Below, piece by piece: positions 5,077 to 5,571 of a stretch of DNA of 5,571 bases. The notes below the pieces were generated by a model that saw only the letters and a list, made by a program, of their open reading frames with translations, had not been told where the DNA came from and searched no databases. Position 1 is the stretch's first letter; each line of letters starts with the position of its first letter. Origin of the DNA: Patescibacteria group bacterium (GTDB lineage Bacteria; Patescibacteriota; Minisyncoccia; Moranbacterales; UBA1568); contig JAUPWI010000039.1 of the NCBI GenBank assembly GCA_030916545.1, positions 1-5,571 on the forward strand, given 5' to 3'. A program made the position numbers and the translations under genes.

Positions 5077-5338
5077 CATATCCTGTTGTTTCACTAAGGG
5101 GAAACTACGAAAACTTCTGATTGATTCCAACTGTGAAAATGAAATAACCTCGATTCCAGAGTGTTCCTTTGGGGAACTTCTTGGTTTGTTTTTTCAGCCA
5201 AGCTAAGCTTTTCCCTTTGATGATTGCTACGGCATATGAAACCGAGTATTTGGGTGGGATGGTGATGAAGAGATGTATGTGTTCATCACCGATATGCCAG
5301 GCATAAATGGGGAATCCCTCCCATTCACAAAAACGCAC
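5077..5338 (-). pseudogene. Degenerate IS200/IS605-type Y1 transposase (tnpA remnant)
   Basis: From a GTG at 5338 to a TAG at 5105 the frame encodes 77 residues from the middle of a Y1 (HUH) transposase: DEHIHLFITIPPKYSVSYAV carries the HUH pair, then IIKGKSLAWLKK and LWNRGYFIFTVGIN. Intact TnpA proteins are about 130-150 residues, so some 40 N-terminal residues and the C-terminal catalytic helix are missing. Beyond the stop, another frame reads LVKQQDMKML (5097-5068), closely resembling the YVKxQ catalytic helix but with Leu (TTA) where the nucleophilic Tyr should be. This implies a frameshift plus loss of the active residue. An IS200-like hairpin abuts the 5' break. No TnpB or intact right end is visible. 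It can be called inactive with good confidence; the family assignment is firm. Confidence 0.8.
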
Positions 5339-5339
5339 A

Positions 5340-5383
5340 CACCAGCTAAAGCCGGTGGTTTTTGATTATAACGAAAAACCACC
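5340..5383. repeat. Overlapping hairpins, probable IS200/IS605 end structures
   Basis: On the minus strand CACCGGC-TTTA-GCTGGTG (5357-5340) folds into a 7-bp stem with one G.T pair; a GGCTTTAGCC-like hairpin is typical of IS200/IS605 ends. Overlapping it is a perfect 10-bp inverted repeat, GGTGGTTTTT (5354-5363) with AAAAACCACC (5374-5383) around a 10-nt spacer. The two cannot form at the same time. The sequences are seen directly; the IS-end role is inferred from the adjacent transposase remnant. Confidence 0.6.
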
Positions 5384-5400
5384 CTCATTGCTGAGAGCGG
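5374..5400 (-). terminator. Rho-independent terminator after the DUF1428 gene
   Basis: Read on the minus strand, CCGCTCTCA pairs with TGAGGGTGG across a GCAA (GNRA) loop (5400-5379). All nine positions pair, two as G.U wobbles, and five T follow (5378-5374). It lies 24 nt past the DUF1428 stop. It could instead be the transcription-blocking hairpin found at the left end of IS200 elements. Its 3' arm and T-run also form part of the overlapping 10-bp inverted repeat. Confidence 0.72.
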
Positions 5401-5423
5401 CTTGATGCTTTTAAGTCAATCCT

Positions 5424-5571
5424 CTATCCTTCCACTTCAACCTTGAATCCACCATCAGCCACTCGTTTCATATCGACTGGCATCCGCGCCTGATCAAAAT
5501 CTTTCATTTGCTCGCCCATTTCCTTCATTACCTCCGCATTCACCTGGTCCCGATGTTCCTTGGATCCGAAA
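5424..5571 (-). CDS. DUF1428 family (YbaA-like) protein, C-terminal fragment
   Basis: The last 48 codons of a minus-strand gene entering from the right edge are visible, ending at TAG (5426-5424). The fragment begins FGSKEHRDQVNAEVMKEMGE and closes with MPVDMKRVADGGF followed by KVEVEG. The pattern 'S.E.RD..N..VM.....', then 'MP.D.KR...GGF..', is the C-terminal signature of DUF1428 proteins such as E. coli YbaA, small alpha/beta-barrel cytosolic proteins of about 115-120 residues with no established function. About the first 70 residues lie outside the window. In this copy the Phe of the usual MPFDGKRM is Val and the Gly is Met, a modest divergence. A terminator follows 24 nt downstream. No functional link to the IS remnant is apparent. 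Confidence 0.75.
   Translation of the reverse strand, partial: FGSKEHRDQVNAEVMKEMGEQMKDFDQARMPVDMKRVADGGFKVEVEG

Noticed and set aside
5340..5400. CRISPR-like or tRNA-like structure in the hairpin cluster
   Set aside because: There are no repeated units with spacers and no cloverleaf; the pairing is explained by a terminator and IS-end hairpins.
5077..5400. Complete IS200 insertion sequence
   Set aside because: The N-terminus, reading frame and catalytic tyrosine of the transposase are missing and no right end could be identified, so only a remnant is claimed.

Overview
The window is about 5.6 kb of bacterial DNA. Coding regions are of moderate GC and intergenic regions are AT-rich. Shine-Dalgarno sites, 4-bp ATGA gene overlaps, a rho-independent terminator and an IS200/IS605 remnant all point to a bacterium. 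A TrmB-type regulator, an S51 peptidase, a soluble Ser/Thr kinase and a compact gene layout would fit an uncultivated lineage such as the Patescibacteria/CPR (Peregrinibacteria-like). That is an inference from style, not a demonstrated assignment. UGA acts as an ordinary stop: five of the six complete or C-terminal-complete genes end in TGA and none has an internal TGA, so the glycine-UGA code of some CPR groups is not in use.

Left part (1-1126): two minus-strand genes, a TrmB-like transcriptional regulator followed 57 bp later by the start of a Peptidase E (S51)-like gene that runs off the left edge. The 206-bp divergent intergenic region holds candidate promoters for both directions. Two direct TATCGC repeats, exactly 10 bp apart, flank the regulator's candidate -10 box.

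Centre-left (1127-1721): a plus-strand NMN-adenylyltransferase-like (NadM-type) gene, closed by a strong hairpin terminator that also serves the convergent minus-strand operon.

Centre (1732-4732, minus strand): a tightly coupled three-gene operon. In transcription order it is (i) a CoaD-CoaE fusion, a bifunctional CoA synthase for the last two steps of CoA synthesis; (ii) a soluble non-RD Ser/Thr protein kinase; (iii) a von Willebrand factor A (VWA) protein with a DxTxS MIDAS motif. Both junctions are ATGA overlaps with good internal Shine-Dalgarno sites. A kinase with a VWA partner resembles the phospho-signalling (TerY-P-like) modules of stress systems, but no PP2C phosphatase is visible here. 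Its coupling to CoA synthesis is the most intriguing feature of the window.

Right part (4733-5571): an AT-rich intergenic region with promoter-like boxes and a perfect inverted repeat; a decayed IS200/IS605 transposase that has lost its N-terminus, its reading frame and probably its catalytic tyrosine; a cluster of three overlapping, mutually exclusive hairpins; and the C-terminal end of a DUF1428 (YbaA-like) gene entering from the right edge on the minus strand.
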